Source of the DNA: Procambarus clarkii
Lineage: Eukaryota; Arthropoda; Malacostraca; Decapoda; Cambaridae
Assembly: GCF_040958095.1 (NCBI RefSeq)
Contig: NC_091152.1
Span: 18,703,796-18,767,795 of the forward strand
DNA length: 64,000 bases
Reading direction: 5' to 3'
Shown here: positions 20,131 through 31,192 of the stretch, piece by piece
Layout: each line of letters starts with the position of its first letter
Numbering within the stretch: the first letter of the stretch is position 1
Program-made: the position numbers and the translations under genes
The notes under the pieces: model-generated
The model's input: the letters and a program-made list of their open reading frames with translations, nothing else
What the model was told of the DNA's origin: nothing
Databases searched by the model: none

Positions 20131-20310
20131 AGTGGCACCTCGACTTACAACTCCCCCTACTTTCAAATTTTTTTTGAGTTGCAACCTCAATTTCGTAGGA
20201 AAATTCTATTCAACTTACGACCTTTGCCGCGACTTGTGACTTTGTTGATAGAAGTATAGGTTGACCGAGCGCATGGTTCCTGGTGGCACGGGCGACCACA
20301 CTTCAGTTTA
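20131..20310 (+). mobile_element. Tigger-like DNA element 5' terminus
   Basis: Begins CAGTGGCACCTCGACTTACA, the typical inverted-repeat start of pogo/Tigger elements, and shows the subterminal echoes GAGTTGCAACCTC and TTCAACTTACGACC. The preceding bases ATA provide the expected TA. No right end or transposase seen. Confidence 0.6.
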
Positions 20311-20899
20311 CCAGTGTCATCCGCCGAGTGATGATCACACTTGAATATTGTATCTGGGAGAACAAGAAGATGGGTGGATGGTGAGGGGACTGGATGGATG
20401 GATGGTGAGAGGACTGGATAAATGAGGGCATTGGATGGTGGGGGAACTGGTGTTTTCTTCCCAATATTATTTGTAGTGACCTGTACTGCCACCTGCTGAT
20501 GGCTAGTTTACTAACCAATAGTACTCTACTGTATAATGATAATGGTGTTCCTCACGATTCCAATAACCGCTTCAAATGGATGTTAGTGGATTGAGTTAGT
20601 TTCATTTTTCCCTTCCCTAACTGTGTAGCAAGATTTGCCATAGTGAATGATAAGTCAACTACAGTCTAAAACATGAATTGAGTGCTAGGTGGACCATGAA
20701 GTCTTGGCTCAGGTAGTGACTGGAGGATTCTCAGATAGTGTTTCTCCACCAAATGGGCTACCTTTTTATGAAAAATAAATACATGTGTTAAAGTATTTGA
20801 ATAACACTCCTGTTATATTGATCTTCTGTCATTTGAATTAAAAACAAAATTCTTGCTGAATAGAGCACATTTAGTTGAGGGTGTGATTATTTATTTCAG
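20311..20899. other. PRPF40 intron, unassigned
   Basis: Contains a GGATGGATGGTGAG-type short repeat at 20380-20410 and otherwise no recognisable feature. Confidence 0.4.
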
Positions 20900-21119
20900 G
20901 TGAGGGTAGTGGGGCTGTGATCTCTGCTGGCCCTCAGCTAAATACCCCTCCAGCCAGTAATTCTCCTGCTGCTGTCCAAGTACTGTCTCCAGCAACTACT
21001 CCAGGTCCTGCTACTTCTGCAAGTGCCTCACCTGCAAGTATAGCCATGCCTGGGACACCTTCTCCTGCCCTCCCTAACACCACTCCGACCACTATTGCAA
21101 CCACTAAACCCGAGGCCAG
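20900..21119 (+). CDS. PRPF40: PRPF40 (Prp40) internal exon: Pro/Ala/Ser/Thr-rich linker
   Basis: This 220-nt exon continues the PRPF40 frame. It opens after TTATTTCAG, completes a glycine codon with the last base of the previous exon, encodes 72 codons rich in Pro, Ala, Ser and Thr (GEGSGAVISAGPQLNTPPAS..., ending TIATTKPEA) and stops at a GTAAAT donor with AG left over (phase 2), which the next exon completes as AGT serine. Such disordered linkers sit before the first WW domain of Prp40 proteins and differ strongly between species, so no motif is expected. The 3.4-kb intron before it holds family-B/GC-rich repeats, a TTAA element (19139-20013) and a Tigger-like terminus. Seen directly: splice sites, phases and open frame. 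Inferred: membership in PRPF40 from the phase match to the WW exon. Confidence 0.8.
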
Positions 21120-21439
21120 GTAAATAAAGGTCCTGTGAGTTTTTGCTGGGAAATATAAATGGCAGAGTTCCCATTTGTATAGCTATTACTTAATTACTAA
21201 CAAAGGTATATTTATCACAGCCTACTTTCATGCTAAATTATTAGAGTGACTGGTTCCAAATCTGCATACATAAATAACTCCACATGAAACCAGAAGGCAT
21301 GGCAGGATGTGCAAAATATCCTCACTGAAAAACAGAGTGCAATAGATAAACTGAGAGAGAACTTGATCAACATCAAGGTGCTCCAAACTTGTCAATACAC
21401 TCCCTCCACACTAAGTGGCATAACTGGCAAATTTTTCAC

Positions 21440-21590
21440 AGTAGATAGAACTCAATAAACATCTTCAAAGAGTACCTGAGCAACTAGGCTCTGATACATA
21501 CATAAGGATGTGAGCAGCTGCAGCCAACAGCTTGGTTGACCAGACCAGAAATGGAGTATTGGAGGTATAGTAAGGTAAACAAATATGTTA
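21440..21590 (+). mobile_element. LINE F 3'-end fragment in a PRPF40 intron
   Basis: AACTCAATAAACATCTTCAA, CCTGAGCAACTAGGCTCTGA and GGTTGACCAGACCAG match the C-terminal codons and UTR of LINE F (6023-6232), diverged, ending near AAGGTA just 40 bp before the WW exon. Confidence 0.6.
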
Positions 21591-21631
21591 GCATTGGTGT
21601 TGCATAATAACCAAAAACTACAAATTTTCAG

Positions 21632-21761
21632 TTCACCTACGAAGGACAAGAAAAGTGTGTGGACAGAGCACAAGGCCCCAGATGGAAGAATATATTTTTA
21701 CAATACAGTCACACGACAGTCATCATGGGAGAAGCCAGATGAATTGAAGACACCTGCTGAG
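21632..21761 (+). CDS. PRPF40: PRPF40 (Prp40) exon: first WW domain
   Basis: This exon encodes the first WW domain of the pre-mRNA processing factor Prp40, a small fold that binds proline-rich ligands such as the branch-point protein SF1 and the polymerase II tail. After AAATTTTCAG the frame reads [20 protein letters not shown] and continues with the aromatic pair YFYN, then [17 protein letters not shown]. The two signature tryptophans (WTEHK and SSWEKP), the central aromatic block and the distal proline are all present, and the WTEHK-PDGR / TW-or-SWEKPD-LKTPAE pattern is specific to PRPF40A/B and fly Prp40 among WW proteins. The exon ends in phase 0 at a GTGAGA donor. The second WW and the FF domains were not found in the rest of the window; they may lie in the 500-N gap, in unrecognised exons, or beyond the window. 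Arthropods usually have one Prp40 gene. Confidence 0.92.
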
Positions 21762-22303
21762 GTGAGACACTTTGTCATGTGGAGTTCTTTGGCTCCTGTT
21801 TTGTGATTTTTTTTTATATGATAAAATTAGTAAACTTTGATTAATTCAATTTACTTGAAACTCTAATATATAATTGTTATTAAATATTTAGTTTTAAATT
21901 AGCTCACAATACCCTACTAAATCTTCCTCTTTCTCTGGGCAGAATAATGCAGTCAGACAGGACTATATGAACTTTTGGAAGATGATATCTAATGAGGGAT
22001 TGTGGTAGAACTCATGTAAAGAACTTGTATGATCTTGGCATTCTGTTGTATGCTACACCTACAGTTTCTCATGTTTTGGTGGTGGCAACAAAAAAAGTCA
22101 AATTTTGTATAACTAAGGAGGCATATTTGATAATTATCTGTGGCCCTAATACTAGATGTTCAGCCTTTTCTGCACAATATATATATTTAATAAACTTTTC
22201 TGTGGAGAGTCCCTTCGACTCCACGGAACTATTCTGGGCTGATGTGTATATATTAGACCGTGGCAACAGTCAATTGATGGAGATCTTAGCCTACCAGTGA
22301 CCA
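21762..22303. other. PRPF40 intron, weak family B remnant
   Basis: 22203-22300 (GGAGAGTCCCTTCGACTCCA, GGCTGATGTGTATAT, CCTACCAGTGACCACGAGCC) is a decayed family B element. The remainder has no recognised feature. Confidence 0.45.
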
Positions 22304-22466
22304 CGAGCCGGTCGACCGAGCAGACAGCACGCTGGACTTGTGATCCTGTGGTCCCGGGTTCGATCCCAGGCGCCGGCGAGAAACAATGGGCAGAGTTTCT
22401 TTCACCCTATGCCCCTGTTACCTAGCAGTAAAAAAGGTACCTGGGTGTTAGTCAGCTGTCACTGGC
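22304..22466 (+). mobile_element. SINE S1, cut by the assembly gap
   Basis: Head CCGGTCGACCGAGCAGACAG, B box GGTTCGATCCC and body to GTCAGCTGTCACTGGC, where the N run begins. Confidence 0.85.
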
Positions 22467-22966
22467 NNNNNNNNNNNNNNNNNNNNNNNNNNNNNNNNNN
22501 NNNNNNNNNNNNNNNNNNNNNNNNNNNNNNNNNNNNNNNNNNNNNNNNNNNNNNNNNNNNNNNNNNNNNNNNNNNNNNNNNNNNNNNNNNNNNNNNNNNN
22601 NNNNNNNNNNNNNNNNNNNNNNNNNNNNNNNNNNNNNNNNNNNNNNNNNNNNNNNNNNNNNNNNNNNNNNNNNNNNNNNNNNNNNNNNNNNNNNNNNNNN
22701 NNNNNNNNNNNNNNNNNNNNNNNNNNNNNNNNNNNNNNNNNNNNNNNNNNNNNNNNNNNNNNNNNNNNNNNNNNNNNNNNNNNNNNNNNNNNNNNNNNNN
22801 NNNNNNNNNNNNNNNNNNNNNNNNNNNNNNNNNNNNNNNNNNNNNNNNNNNNNNNNNNNNNNNNNNNNNNNNNNNNNNNNNNNNNNNNNNNNNNNNNNNN
22901 NNNNNNNNNNNNNNNNNNNNNNNNNNNNNNNNNNNNNNNNNNNNNNNNNNNNNNNNNNNNNNNNNN
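22467..22966. other. Assembly gap of exactly 500 N
   Basis: Exactly 500 N, the usual placeholder for a gap of unknown length. A SINE ends on its left and LINE C coding sequence continues into it from the right, so the LINE C reverse transcriptase and possibly PRPF40 exons may be missing here. Confidence 0.98.
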
Positions 22967-23794
22967 CCCCTCCTCACAGGTACGTGCTTCAAGCAGACCT
23001 TGTAAGCTTCAGCTGTCAGTTGAGCTATTCCCTGTGTGGGAGTTTCGTCGCTTAAGACCGTCTCCCATTGAATGGTTGCAAGGTCTACATTTATTTTTCC
23101 CAGTCAATCCTCTTATTGTTGAAATTGAATTGATTGAATATTCCTTCTCGCTTGTTGGGTCTCTTAGACCTACTACCGTTATTTATGCTAGTTCGCACTT
23201 CAATGAGCTTATGGTCTGAGTATGAAGTATCTGAGATTGTGATATCCCTGATTAGTTCATCATTGTTTGTGAATAACAAGTCTAGTGTGTTTTCGTTCCT
23301 AGTTGGTTCTGTAATCTGTTGATTGAGCGAGAATTTGTCACAGAATCTCAAAAGTTCTCTGACCTGTGGTTGGTTATTTCCCGGGTCATTCCCTGCTATG
23401 ATATTTGTGTTTGCCGTTCTCCATCTTAGACTCGGTAAATTGAAATCTCCAAGAAAGATAATATCTGGAGCTGGGTTTGCTAGGTTGTCAAGTATGTTCT
23501 CTATTTTGTGCATCTGCTCTGTGAATTCCTCAATCGTTGTATCTGGCGGTTTATATATTAGAATAATAATTAGGTTTAGTTTCTCTACCTTCATTCCAAG
23601 TACCTCTACCACCTCATTAGTTGAGTTTAGTAGTTCTGTGCATACCAGGTCTTCTTTAATATACAGACCTACTCCTCCATTTGACCTAGTTTTTCTATCA
23701 CATCTATATAGATTATAATTTGGAATCCAGATTTCACCATCCATGTAATCTTTTGTATGAGTTCCGTGAATGCCCCAAATATTGAGTTTGACTC
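22967..23794 (-). pseudogene. LINE C endonuclease (copy 2), main part
   Basis: The - strand frame from 23744 gives MDGEIWIPNYNLYRCDRKTR, GGVGLYIKEDL, IIFLGDFNL (catalytic Asp/Asn), TEPTRNENTLDLLFTNN and SYSDHKLIEV (catalytic His), then KRIDWEKINVDLATIQWETV and KVCLKHVPVRR running into the gap. Upstream the frame crosses a one-base deletion (ACGGAACTC for ACGGAAACTC) and reaches the insertion point of a CR1-like LINE at 23794. The 5' continuation is at 26979-27034 and then 32198-33314. Confidence 0.85.
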
Positions 23795-26700
23795 AATATT
23801 TGAGTCAAACTCATGAAATGTATATGTATGCAATGTATTTCATTTCATTTCATGAAATGAAATGTATGCTCGTGATGGGGTGCATCTATCGAGAGCTGGG
23901 GTTGTTGCTGTTGCGAACTCGCTAGAAGAAGTGGTTAGAGGTGTTTGTTTGGGTTTAAACTGTTAGTAGATAGAGGTATGGGAATTGATTTGGAGGAAGG
24001 AGGTAATAAAAGTATGTGTTTGTGGGAGAAAGGAATTGGCAAAACGATCAGGGAAAGAGAAGGTCCGCAAAATAACAATTCACTTAGGGTATATTACACT
24101 AACAGTAGAAGTCTAAGAAATAAAATTAACGAATTAAATGCTCTTGTCTGCACAGAAAAAATAGATATTATTGCACTTACCGAAACGTGGATGAATGTAG
24201 AAAATAGAGAACTATTAGCTGAATATCAAATATATGGATTTAAACTATTTCACACAGATAGATATATTAGACGAGGAGGTGGAGTAGCCATATATGTTAG
24301 GGACAATTTGAAATGTAGTCTCAAAGAGGGAATCAAAACAGAGCCACACACAGAAACTATTTGGATTGAATTAAACGAAAAAGCTAATAATATTATAATA
24401 GGAGTAATATAGGCCACCAAATTTAGACAGAATGGAAGCAAAGCATCTATGGGATGAAATATCTAGAGCATCTAGATCTAACAGTATTTATGTCATGGGT
24501 GACTTTAATTTTAGCGGAAAAACTGGTTGAACAAAACAGGGAATAGTGAAGCAGAAGATTTTCTAGAATTAATTGACGATTGCTTTCTTACGCAACACAT
24601 TAAGGAACCAACACGGGAAAATAATATTTTAGATTTAGTGTTAACTAACAGGGAAACGCAAATTAATGACATCGAAATAGGGAGTGAGCTAGGGAGCAGT
24701 GATCACAAAGAAATCAGATTTAGCATAGAATGGAATAGACCAGTAGGAGAAAATTCTGTTAAAGTGCCAGATTTTCGAAAAGCTGATTTTAATAGCCTAA
24801 GAAATTTTTTGGGTCAAATTGATTGGAAAGGCTTGGGTATGGGGTGTGGGCCGGTCTTGGAGCGAGACATGAACCCAGCGATAGGTGACTTGGGTGGGGA
24901 TTTCGATGTGGATTCAATATATAACTTATTTAAGAATATTCTAAACAAAGCACAGGAACGTAGTATACCATACAAATTGAATAGATCGTATACTAATGAC
25001 CCAAAGTGGATAACAAAGAATTTGAAGAACCTTATAGGTAAAAGAGAGCTTGGTACAAAAGGATTAAAAATGGGGAGGTCACTTTAGAACAGGAATTCGT
25101 ACAACTGGTTAGAAATGTTAAAAAAGAGATAAGGAAAGCAAAAGAAACTATGAAGTTCGCATAGCAGGGCAAGCAAAGACAAATCCTAAAGGGTTTTTTC
25201 AGTTATATCGTACTAAGACTAGGGAAAGGATAGGTCCATTAAAAACTGAGACAGGTCAAATAACAGATAGTGATGAAGAGATGAGTAGTATTTTTAATAA
25301 ATATTTTGTATCTGTATTTACTAAAGAGGAACTTAACAATATGCCTTCAGCCGAACAAGTCTATGTGGGTGGGGACGAGGACAGGTTGACGAGTTTAGCA
25401 GTTACCAGGGAGGATGTTCTTAAACAAATAGTAAAACTCAAACCAAACAAATCCCCAGGGCCGGATGAAGTGTTTGCTAGGGTGCTTAAAGAATGCAAAG
25501 AGGAGCTTTGTGACCCACTGTCAACCATATTTAATAAATCAATAGAGTCAGGCAGAGTGCCAGAGTTTTGGAAAGTTGCTAATGTGATACCAGTTTTTAA
25601 GAAAGGAGATAGATCACTTGCGTCTAACTATCGACCAATTAGCCTAACGTCTATTGTGGGAAAGTTACTCGAATCTATAATAGCAAATAAAATTCGTCTT
25701 CATCTTGAAAAACATAAATTAATAATTGAGTCGCAACATGGTTTTATAAATGGCCGTTCATGTTTAACAAATTTGTTATCTTTTTATTCTAGCATTGTTG
25801 AGGCAGTTGATAGTGGTAAGGATTGCGATGTTGTATACCTTGACTTTAGCAAAGCTTTTGATACAGTGCCACATGAAAGACTGATTAAAAAAATAGAGTC
25901 TCATGGTATTGGGGGTGCTATATTAAGCTGGATTAGGGCATGGCTATACCAAAGGAAACAGAGAGTTAGTATAAATGGAATCAAGTCAGAGTGGGAAAAT
26001 GTTGTAAGTGGAGTGCCTCAAGGCTCTGTCCTGGGACCTCTGTTGTTTATAATATATATAAATGATTTAGATTCAGGTTTGAGTAGCAACATTTGCAAAT
26101 TTGCCGATGATACGAAAATCGGTAGGGAAATTAATTCGGAGGAGGACTCACTATCACTTCAAGTTGATCTAGATAGGGTTTTGAAATGGTCAAAGGATTG
26201 GCAGATGCAGTTTAATGCTGATAAATGTAAAGTTCTGAGGTTAGGTAATGATGATAGAGTTACAAGATACGAGCTAGATGGTGTGTGATTGCGAAGTCGG
26301 ATTGCGAAAGGGATCTGGGAGTTATGATTAGTAAGAATTTAAAACAAAAGGATCAATGCATAAATGTTCGTAATAAGGCAAATCGGACACTTGGATTTAT
26401 TAATCGCAGCGTTAGTAACAAGACACCTGGTGTGGTTCTCAAGCTATATCTTGCTCTAGTTAGGCCCCATTTAGATTATGCAGTTCAGTTTGGTCGCCAT
26501 ATTATAGAATGGATATAAATTCACTTGAACGTGTCCAGCGTAGGATGACTAAGTTAATTCCCCAAATTAGAAATCTTTCATATGAAGAAAGATTAACAAA
26601 GCTTAAGTTGCATTCACTGGAAAGGCGAAGAGTTAGGGGTGACATGATAGAGGTTTACAAGTGGATGAATGGACAAACCGGGGGGATATTAATAGGGTAT

Positions 26701-26978
26701 TAAAAGTATCAACACAGGACAGAACACGAAACAATGGATATAAATTGGATAAGTTTAGATTTAGGAAAGACTTGGGTAAATACTGGTTCAGTAACAGGGT
26801 TGTTGATTTGTGGAACCAATTGCCGCGTAACATTGTGGAGGTGGGGTCCCTCGATTGTTTCAAGCACGGGTTGGACAAGTATATGAGTGGGATTGGGTGG
26901 TTATAGAATAGGAGCTGCCTCGTATGGGCCAATAGGCCTTCTGCAGTTACCTTTGTTCTTATGTTCTTATGTTCTTAT
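23795..26978 (+). mobile_element. CR1-like LINE, copy 1, inserted in LINE C
   Basis: A 3.2-kb LINE with GACTC target duplications (23790-23794 and 26979-26983). The common body starts at 23864; the first 69 bp are unusual, containing an inverted copy of the adjacent target (TTGAGTCAAACTC) and a CATTTCAT/ATGAAATG hairpin. It encodes endonuclease and reverse transcriptase and ends AGGAGCTGCCTCGTATGGGC, CTTCTGCAGTTACCTTTG and three 8-bp TTCTTATG repeats. Short 8-bp 3' repeats rather than poly(A) are a CR1 hallmark. Confidence 0.88.
23945..26906 (+). pseudogene. CR1-like ORF2 (copy 1), several frameshifts
   Basis: Endonuclease: YYTNSRSLRNKINELNAL, IIALTETWMN (catalytic Glu), GGGVAIYVRDNLK, then YVMGDFNF (Asp/Asn) and SSDHKEIRF (His). 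Reverse transcriptase: NKSPGPDEVFARVLKECK, NYRPISLTSIVGKLLES, YLDFSKAFDTVPHERL, SGVPQGSVLGPLLFIIYIND, KFADDTKIG (catalytic Asp pair), then DYAVQF and CFKHGLDKYMSGIGWL. It is broken at about 24412, 24520, 25060-25150, 26286, 26490 and 26515 by one- or two-base indels relative to copy 2, which is intact at most of those points. Confidence 0.85.
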
Positions 26979-27034
26979 GACTCTAATAGGAGGCCATTTA
27001 TGAACTTAACTTTATTTCTTGACTTTGGCTTTAA
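26979..27034 (-). pseudogene. LINE C endonuclease (copy 2), 56-bp island between insertions
   Basis: On the - strand it encodes LKPKSRNKVKFINGLLLES, the segment expected between FANIQG (right of 32198) and SNSIFGAF (left of 23794). It is bounded by the GACTC duplication at its left and TTAA at 27031-27034 on its right, proving that two separate insertions broke one LINE. Confidence 0.85.
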
Positions 27035-27052
27035 CCCTTAAACTCTGCTCGT

Positions 27053-30000
27053 GTATGCTCGTGATGGGGTGCATCTATCGAGAGCTGGGGTTGTTGCTGT
27101 TGCGAACTCGCTAGAAGAAGTGGTTAGAGGTGTTTGTTTGGGTTTAAACTGTTAGTAGATAGAGGTATGGGAATTGATTTGGAGGAAGGAGGTAATAAAA
27201 GTATGTGTTTGTGGGAGAAAGGAATTGGCAAAACGATCAGGGAAAGAGAAGGTCCGCAAAATAACAATTCACTTAGGGTATATTACACTAACAGTAGAAG
27301 TCTAAGAAATAAAATTAACGAATTAAATGCTCTTGTCTGCACAGAAAAAATAGATATTATTGCACTTACCGAAACGTGGATGAATGTAGAAAATAGAGAA
27401 CTATTAGCTGAATATCAAATATATGGATTTAAACTATTTCACACAGATAGATATATTAGACGAGGAGGTGGAGTAGCCATATATGTTAGGGACAATTTGA
27501 AATGTAGTCTCAAAGAGGGAATCAAAACAGAGCCACACACAGAAACTATTTGGATTGAATTAAACGAAAAAGCTAATAATATTATAATAGGAGTAATATA
27601 TAGGCCACCAAATTTAGACAGAATGGAAGCAAAGCATCTATGGGATGAAATATCTAGAGCATCTAGATCTAACAGTATTTATGTCATGGGTGACTTTAAT
27701 TTTAGCGGAATAAACTGGTTGAACAAAACAGGGAATAGTGAAGCAGAAGATTTTCTAGAATTAATTGACGATTGCTTTCTTACGCAACACATTAAGGAAC
27801 CAACACGGGAAAATAATATTTAGATTTAGTGTTAACTAACAGGGAAACGCAAATTAATGACATCGAAATAGGGAGTGAGCTAGGGAGCAGTGATCACAAA
27901 GAAATCAGATTTAGCATAGAATGGAATAGACCAGTAGGAGAAAATTCTGTTAAAGTGCCAGATTTTCGAAAAGCTGATTTTAATAGCCTAAGAAATTTTT
28001 TGGGTCAAATTGATTGGAAAGGCTTGGGTATGGGGTGTGGGCCGGTCTTGGAGCGAGACATGAACCCAGCGATAGGTGACTTAAATGGGGATTTCGATGT
28101 GGATTCAATATATAACTTATTTAAGAATATTCTAAACAAAGCACAGGAACGCAGTATACCATACAAATTGAATAGATCGTATACTAATGACCCAAAGTGG
28201 ATAACAAAGAATTTGAAGAACCTTATAGGTAAAAAGAGAGCTTGGTACAAAAGGATTAAAAATGGGGAGGTCACTTTAGAACAGGAATTCGTACAACTGG
28301 TTAGAAATGTTAAAAAAGAGATAAGGAAAGCAAAAAGAAACTATGAAGTTCGCATAGCAGGGCAAGCAAAGACAAATCCTAAAGGGTTTTTTCAGTTATA
28401 TCGTACTAAGACTAGGGAAAGGATAGGTCCATTAAAAACTGAGACAGGTCAAATAACAGATAGTGATGAAGAGATGAGTAGTATTTTTAATAAATATTTT
28501 GTATCTGTATTTACTAAAGAGGAACTTAACAATATGCCTTCAGCCGAACAAGTCTATGTGGGGGGGACGAGGACAGGTTGACGAGTTTAGCAGTTACCAG
28601 GGAGGATGTTCTTAAACAAATAGTAAAACTCAAACCAAACAAATCCCCAGGGCCGGATGAAGTGTTTGCTAGGGTGCTTAAAGAATGCAAAGAGGAGCTT
28701 TGTGACCCACTGTCAACCATATTTAATAAATCAATAGAGTCAGGCAGAGTGCCAGAGTTTTGGAAAGTTGCTAATGTGATACCAGTTTTTAAGAAAGGAG
28801 ATAGATCACTTGCGTCTAACTATCGACCAATTAGCCTAACGTCTATTGTGGGAAAGTTACTCGAATCTATAATAGCAAATAAAATTCGTCTTCATCTTGA
28901 AAAACATAAATTAATAATTGAGTCGCAACATGGTTTTATAAATGGCCGTTCATGTTTAACAAATTTGTTATCTTTTTATTCTAGCATTGTTGAGGCAGTT
29001 GATAGTGGTAAGGATTGCGATGTTGTATACCTTGACTTTAGCAAAGCTTTTGATACAGTGCCACATGAAAGACTGATTAAAAAAATAGAGTCTCATGGTA
29101 TTGGGGGTGCTATATTAAGCTGGATTAGGGCATGGCTATACCAAAGGAAACAGAGAGTTAGTATAAATGGAATCAAGTCAGAGTGGGAAAATGTTGTAAG
29201 TGGAGTGCCTCAAGGCTCTGTCCTGGGACCTCTGTTGTTTATAATATATATAAATGATTTAGATTCAGGTTTGAGTAGCAACATTTGCAAATTTGCCGAT
29301 GATACGAAAATCGGTAGGGAAATTAATTCGGAGGAGGACTCACTATCACTTCAAGTTGATCTAGATAGGGTTTTGAAATGGTCAAAGGATTGGCAGATGC
29401 AGTTTAATGCTGATAAATGTAAAGTTCTGAGGTTAGGTAATGATGATAGAGTTACAAGATACGAGCTAGATGGTGTTGTGATTGCGAAGTCGGATTGCGA
29501 AAGGGATCTGGGTGTTATGATTAGTAAGAATTTAAAACAAAAGGATCAATGCATAAATGTTCGTAATAAGGCAAATCGGACACTTGGATTTATTAATCGC
29601 AGCGTTAGTAACAAGACACCTGGTGTGGTTCTCAAGCTATATCTTGCTCTAGTTAGGCCCCATTTAGATTATGCAGTTCAGTTTTGGTCGCCATATTATA
29701 GAATGGATAAATTCACTTGAACGTGTCCAGCGTAGGATGACTAAGTTAATTCCCCAAATTAGAAATCTTTCATATGAAGAAAGATTAACAAAGCTTAAGT
29801 TGCATTCACTGGAAAGGCGAAGAGTTAGGGGCGACATGATAGAGGTTTACAAGTGGGTGAATGGACATAACAAGGGGGATATTAATAGGGTATTAAAAGT
29901 ATCAACACAGGACAGAACACGAAACAATGGGTATAAATTGGATAAGTTTAGATTTAGGAAAGACTTGGGTAAATACTGGTTCAGTAACAGGTTGTAGATT

Positions 30001-30176
30001 TGTGGAACCAATTGCCGCGTAACGTGGTGGAGGTGGGGTCCCTCGATTGTTTCAAGCGCGGGTTGGACAAGTATATGAGTGGGATTGGGTGGTTATAGAA
30101 TAGGAGCTGCCTCGTATGGGCCAATAGGCCTTCTGCAGTTACCTTTGTTCTTATGTTCTTATGTTCTTATGTTCTT
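27053..30176 (+). mobile_element. CR1-like LINE, copy 2, inside the TTAA family A element
   Basis: Nearly identical to copy 1 from GTATGCTCGTGATGGGGTGC to the final TTCTTATG repeats and in the same orientation. The family A sequence is resumed at ACTGCGCAACGCGCC. The target duplication is unclear; a short CTGC is shared by both flanks. Confidence 0.88.
27134..30096 (+). pseudogene. CR1-like ORF2 (copy 2), few frameshifts
   Basis: Endonuclease and reverse transcriptase as in copy 1. Long open blocks: 27134-27823 (endonuclease to the TEP/REN motif, including YVMGDFNFSGINW), 27829-28581 (SSDHKEIRF to the RT start) and 28578-29720 (complete RT core with YLDFSKAFDTVPHERL, SGVPQGSVLGPLLF and FADDTKIG). 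Breaks fall at a T run (27820), a G run (28561-28567), near 29712 and at 29992. The C-terminus GLDKYMSGIGWL is present after the last break (30062-30097). The start at 27134 is used because it is the first ATG before the endonuclease; no ORF1 precedes it. Confidence 0.85.
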
Positions 30177-31192
30177 AACTGCGCAACGCGCCTGCAGGCT
30201 CAAGTCTGGTTTGCGCAACGCGCCTCCGGGTATTTGTATTTTTCACGTTCCATTCAAAACCCGCGGCTACATGGGGTTCACATCAGCTTCCTCAGGGCTC
30301 TTGTAAACAGACGCCATCTTTAAAAAAAATCGTGGTCCACATTCCCGGGTGTGGGAGCCTCAGTAGTGTGTGAGCAACCAAGGCTGGCGCTCGCAGCATG
30401 AGCGCACAGCACTGCTGTTCAGCATGTGACCACAGCATTGCCTAATAATGTCAAAATATATATATAAATTGTATTATTTAGTGTTATATTAGAGCCTGAG
30501 TGTGATAATGACTGGGTACAATGTTCAAATATCAGTGATTCAATGCTGTTCACGATGTTCACAGCGCTAGCCACAGCACCAGAGCATTATTTCGTTCATC
30601 TAGGAATCTTCAAATGATTTCTTAGGTTCTTTTTCAAAATAAACGTGTGGTCAATTATTCATTTACAGGAATTAGTGACCAGGATTGTGATAATAGCAGG
30701 AATGTGGTTATAATTAGCGTTGTGCGTAGTATTGTGGAAGGAGGAATTTTGATGAGGGAGGGAGGGCGAGAATTGAGGTAGCCTCAATTGTGTGTGTGTG
30801 GCTGCCACTCTTGTTTTGCTCACCATACTAGCTTAGTGGTTCACTATGGGCAACACATATGTACATGGGTATATATAGTGTGTATATAGTGTAAGAACAG
30901 CAACAGGAGAATGTTGAGAGGAGCTATTTTGGTGAGGGAGGTGACGTAATCGTAGCGTCGTCTGCTGTGTGATTTTTCATGCAGTGTATGGTGGCCACTG
31001 TACTGTTTGGACACAATACCGGCTTACTTGCATAGTTCTGGTAAATAAAACATGTAGATAGGTATATAGAACATGTGTAATAAGAACTATAGCAATATGG
31101 TGGGAGGAGCAATGTTGGCGAGTAAGATGTTGGAGTGAGGGAGACTGGCTGGGTGTGGCTGCTCTCACTCAAGGTGTTCTGAATGTGTTCAT

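Noticed and set aside
21942..22008. A fourth PRPF40 exon after CTCTGGGCAG (NNAVRQDYMNFWKM...)
   Set aside because: The phase fits, but the peptide does not resemble the second WW domain or any FF domain and stops after 21 codons.
22340..23005. Open frames spanning the N run
   Set aside because: Artefact of translating the assembly gap.
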